DNA of 64,000 nt from Cyanobium sp. AMD-g (GTDB lineage: Bacteria; Cyanobacteriota; Cyanobacteriia; PCC-6307; Cyanobiaceae): positions 248,001 to 312,000 of the forward strand of contig NZ_JAGQCW010000001.1 in NCBI RefSeq assembly GCF_024346395.1. The letters run 5' to 3'. Shown here in pieces: positions 62,502 to 64,000 of the stretch; within the stretch, counting starts at the first letter, position 1; each line of letters begins with the position of its first letter. The position numbers and the translations under genes are program-made. The notes beneath the pieces were generated by a model that saw nothing but the letters and a program-made list of their open reading frames with translations, was not told where the DNA came from and made no database searches.

Positions 62502-64000
62502 ATGCCGATGTCCTCGACGACGGTCGCCGACAGCACGTCGCTCCCATCGGCATCCCCCGCCAAACCGCCCACCAAACAGGAGGCGCTCAAGGCCGGCAGC
62601 GGCCACCTGCATGATCCGCTGGCTGCCGAACTGGGCAACGCGCTGCACAGCTTCACCGATCCCGCCGTCCAGATCCTCAAGTTCCACGGCAGTTACCAGC
62701 AGGACGACCGGGACAACCGTCGCAAGGGGGTCGAAAAGGACTGGCAGATGATGCTGCGCCTGCGCAATCCCGGCGGCCGCATTCCCACGTCCCTGTATCT
62801 GGCCCTCGATACCCTCGCCGATCGGCTGGGCAACGGCACCCTGCGGATCACCACGCGCCAGGCCTTCCAGATGCACGGCGTGCTGAAGACGGACCTCAAG
62901 GAGGTGATCGGCGGCATCGTGCGCGCCCTTGGCTCGACGCTGTCGGCCTGTGGCGACATCAACCGCAACGTGATGGCCCCTGCCGCTCCCTTCGAGCGCG
63001 ATGGCTACCCGGAGGCCCGTCTGCTGGCCGATCAGATCGCCGACCTGCTGGCGCCCCAGGCGGCTGAGGGGTCCTACCTGGACCTCTGGGTGGACGGTGA
63101 CCTGAGTTACCGCATCAAGCCCAAAGGGCCCGTGAGGAAGGCGCGCAAGCGGCAGGAGAGCGGTGCCGTGTTCAGTGGCGACACGGCCGAACCCCTTTAC
63201 GGCGCCACCTACCTGCCACGCAAGTTCAAAGTGGCCGTCACCGTTCCGGGTGACAACTCCGTCGACCTGCTGACCCAGGACATTGGCCTGGTGCTGTTCA
63301 GCGATCCCTCCGGCCGACCCCTGGGCTGCAACGTCTACGTGGGCGGGGGCATGGGCCGGACCCACAACAAGGACGAGACCTTCGCCCGCACGGCCGATCC
63401 CCTCGGCTACGTGGCCGCCGCCCATGTGCTGGAACTGGTGCAGGCGATCGTGGCCCTGCAGCGTGACCACGGCGACCGGGAACAGCGCCGCCACGCCCGG
63501 ATGAAGTACCTGATCCACGACCGCGGCGTGGACTGGTTCCGCACCGAACTGGGCCGTTACTTTCCCCATCCGATCAAGGGGTTGCGCCGCGAACCGACCG
63601 CCGTCCTCACCGATTACCTGGGTTGGCACCGCCAGTCGCCGGGCCTGTGGTTCGTGGGTCTGCCCGTGCTCTGCGGACGCCTGCAGGGAGACTTCAAGAG
63701 CGGCCTGCGCCGGCTGATCGAGACCTACCAGCTGGAGGTGCGGCTCACCCCCAACCAGGACATGCTGCTCTGCAACATCGGCAGCGCCCAGCGGACGTCG
63801 GTGCGGGAGGCGCTGGCCGCGCTGGGCCTCAGCAGCCCTGAGGCCCCGCCCGCCCTGGCCCGGCACGCCCTGGCCTGCCCGGCCCTGCCCCTCTGCGGTC
63901 TGGCGGTCACCGAAGCCGAACGGGTCCTCCCGGACGTGCTGGGGCGCCTCGATGCCCTGCTGGAGCGGCTGGAGATCAGCAAACCACTCCTGGTGCGCAT
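62502..64000 (+). CDS. sir: ferredoxin-sulfite reductase (3' end cut by window edge)
   Basis: Siroheme and 4Fe-4S enzyme reducing sulfite to sulfide with ferredoxin electrons. About 499 residues are visible and the frame is open at the end. Motifs: FHGSYQQDDRDNR (sulfite-site region), RITTRQAFQMHGV, GDINRNVMAP, VGGGMGRTHNKDETFAR and CPALPLCGLAVTEAERVLP near the edge, which favours sulfite over nitrite reductase. The second Cys pair for the cluster lies beyond the window. ATG 62502 is used; ATG 62508 is equally possible. Divergent from glyS with 107 bases between. Confidence 0.94.
   Translation, partial: MPMSSTTVADSTSLPSASPAKPPTKQEALKAGSGHLHDPLAAELGNALHSFTDPAVQILKFHGSYQQDDRDNRRKGVEKDWQMMLRLRNPGGRIPTSLYLALDTLADRLGNGTLRITTRQAFQMHGVLKTDLKEVIGGIVRALGSTLSACGDINRNVMAPAAPFERDGYPEARLLADQIADLLAPQAAEGSYLDLWVDGDLSYRIKPKGPVRKARKRQESGAVFSGDTAEPLYGATYLPRKFKVAVTVPGDNSVDLLTQDIGLVLFSDPSGRPLGCNVYVGGGMGRTHNKDETFARTADPLGYVAAAHVLELVQAIVALQRDHGDREQRRHARMKYLIHDRGVDWFRTELGRYFPHPIKGLRREPTAVLTDYLGWHRQSPGLWFVGLPVLCGRLQGDFKSGLRRLIETYQLEVRLTPNQDMLLCNIGSAQRTSVREALAALGLSSPEAPPALARHALACPALPLCGLAVTEAERVLPDVLGRLDALLERLEISKPLLVR

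Overview
The window comes from a phycobilisome-containing picocyanobacterium of the high-GC Synechococcus/Cyanobium type. The sequence evidence is apcD (allophycocyanin alpha-B), chlP, ccsA, pxcA and psb32-like genes, a CCB-type cytochrome b6 assembly factor, GlpX-type FBP/SBPase, glgC and a ferredoxin-type sulfite reductase. Coding DNA is very GC-rich, genes are densely packed on both strands, and TTG/GTG starts and 4-bp stop/start overlaps are common. No rRNA, IS element, prophage or CRISPR array was seen. One tRNA is present.

Layout. 1-8.7 kb: the 3' part of metH, small conserved proteins, an SDR, gpsA, a SpoIID-like protein, an Ap4A phosphorylase and a group 3 sigma factor. 8.8-11.6 kb: a DUF3370 exported protein and an unusual RHH/J-domain protein. 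11.6-12.5 kb: the largest non-coding stretch, rich in inverted repeats and ending in the apcD terminator. 12.5-19.6 kb: apcD, rlmD, pheT, rpmG-rpsR-RNase II/R. 19.6-31.2 kb: a FAD oxidoreductase/membrane protein pair, metG-lptC, a CCB factor, psb32-like, pxcA-cobU-trmL, a LysM/M23 peptidase, tRNA-Met and a peroxiredoxin. 31.2-37.1 kb: purS-purQ, CobW, a pentapeptide lumenal protein, a divergent UPRT homologue and ilvD. 37.1-42.2 kb: the most accessory-looking part, with a small RHH protein, an AraC regulator and a large CheB-CheR-PAS protein. 42.2-50.2 kb: a carbon-metabolism block on the minus strand (glpX-hemA, glgC, gnd-pgl-CIA30) facing rpe. 50.2-56 kb: typA-DUF309-lptA-lptB-lptF/G, then ccsA, mostly joined by 4-bp overlaps. 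56-64 kb: VanY-like peptidase, chlP, CNNM/CorC protein, a decayed type III polyketide synthase fragment, glyS and the 5' part of sir.

Most of the window is housekeeping: oxidative pentose phosphate and Calvin cycle enzymes with glycogen synthesis, tetrapyrrole/chlorophyll supply, lipopolysaccharide export and translation. The points most worth a second look are the structured 0.9-kb intergenic region, the frameshifted chalcone-synthase-like remnant, the CheB-CheR-PAS protein with no kinase or receiver, the RHH/J-domain fusion and the UPRT homologue with a degenerate PRPP loop. I did not find a convincing new multi-gene system. Functions are assigned from motif recognition only; no database search was run.
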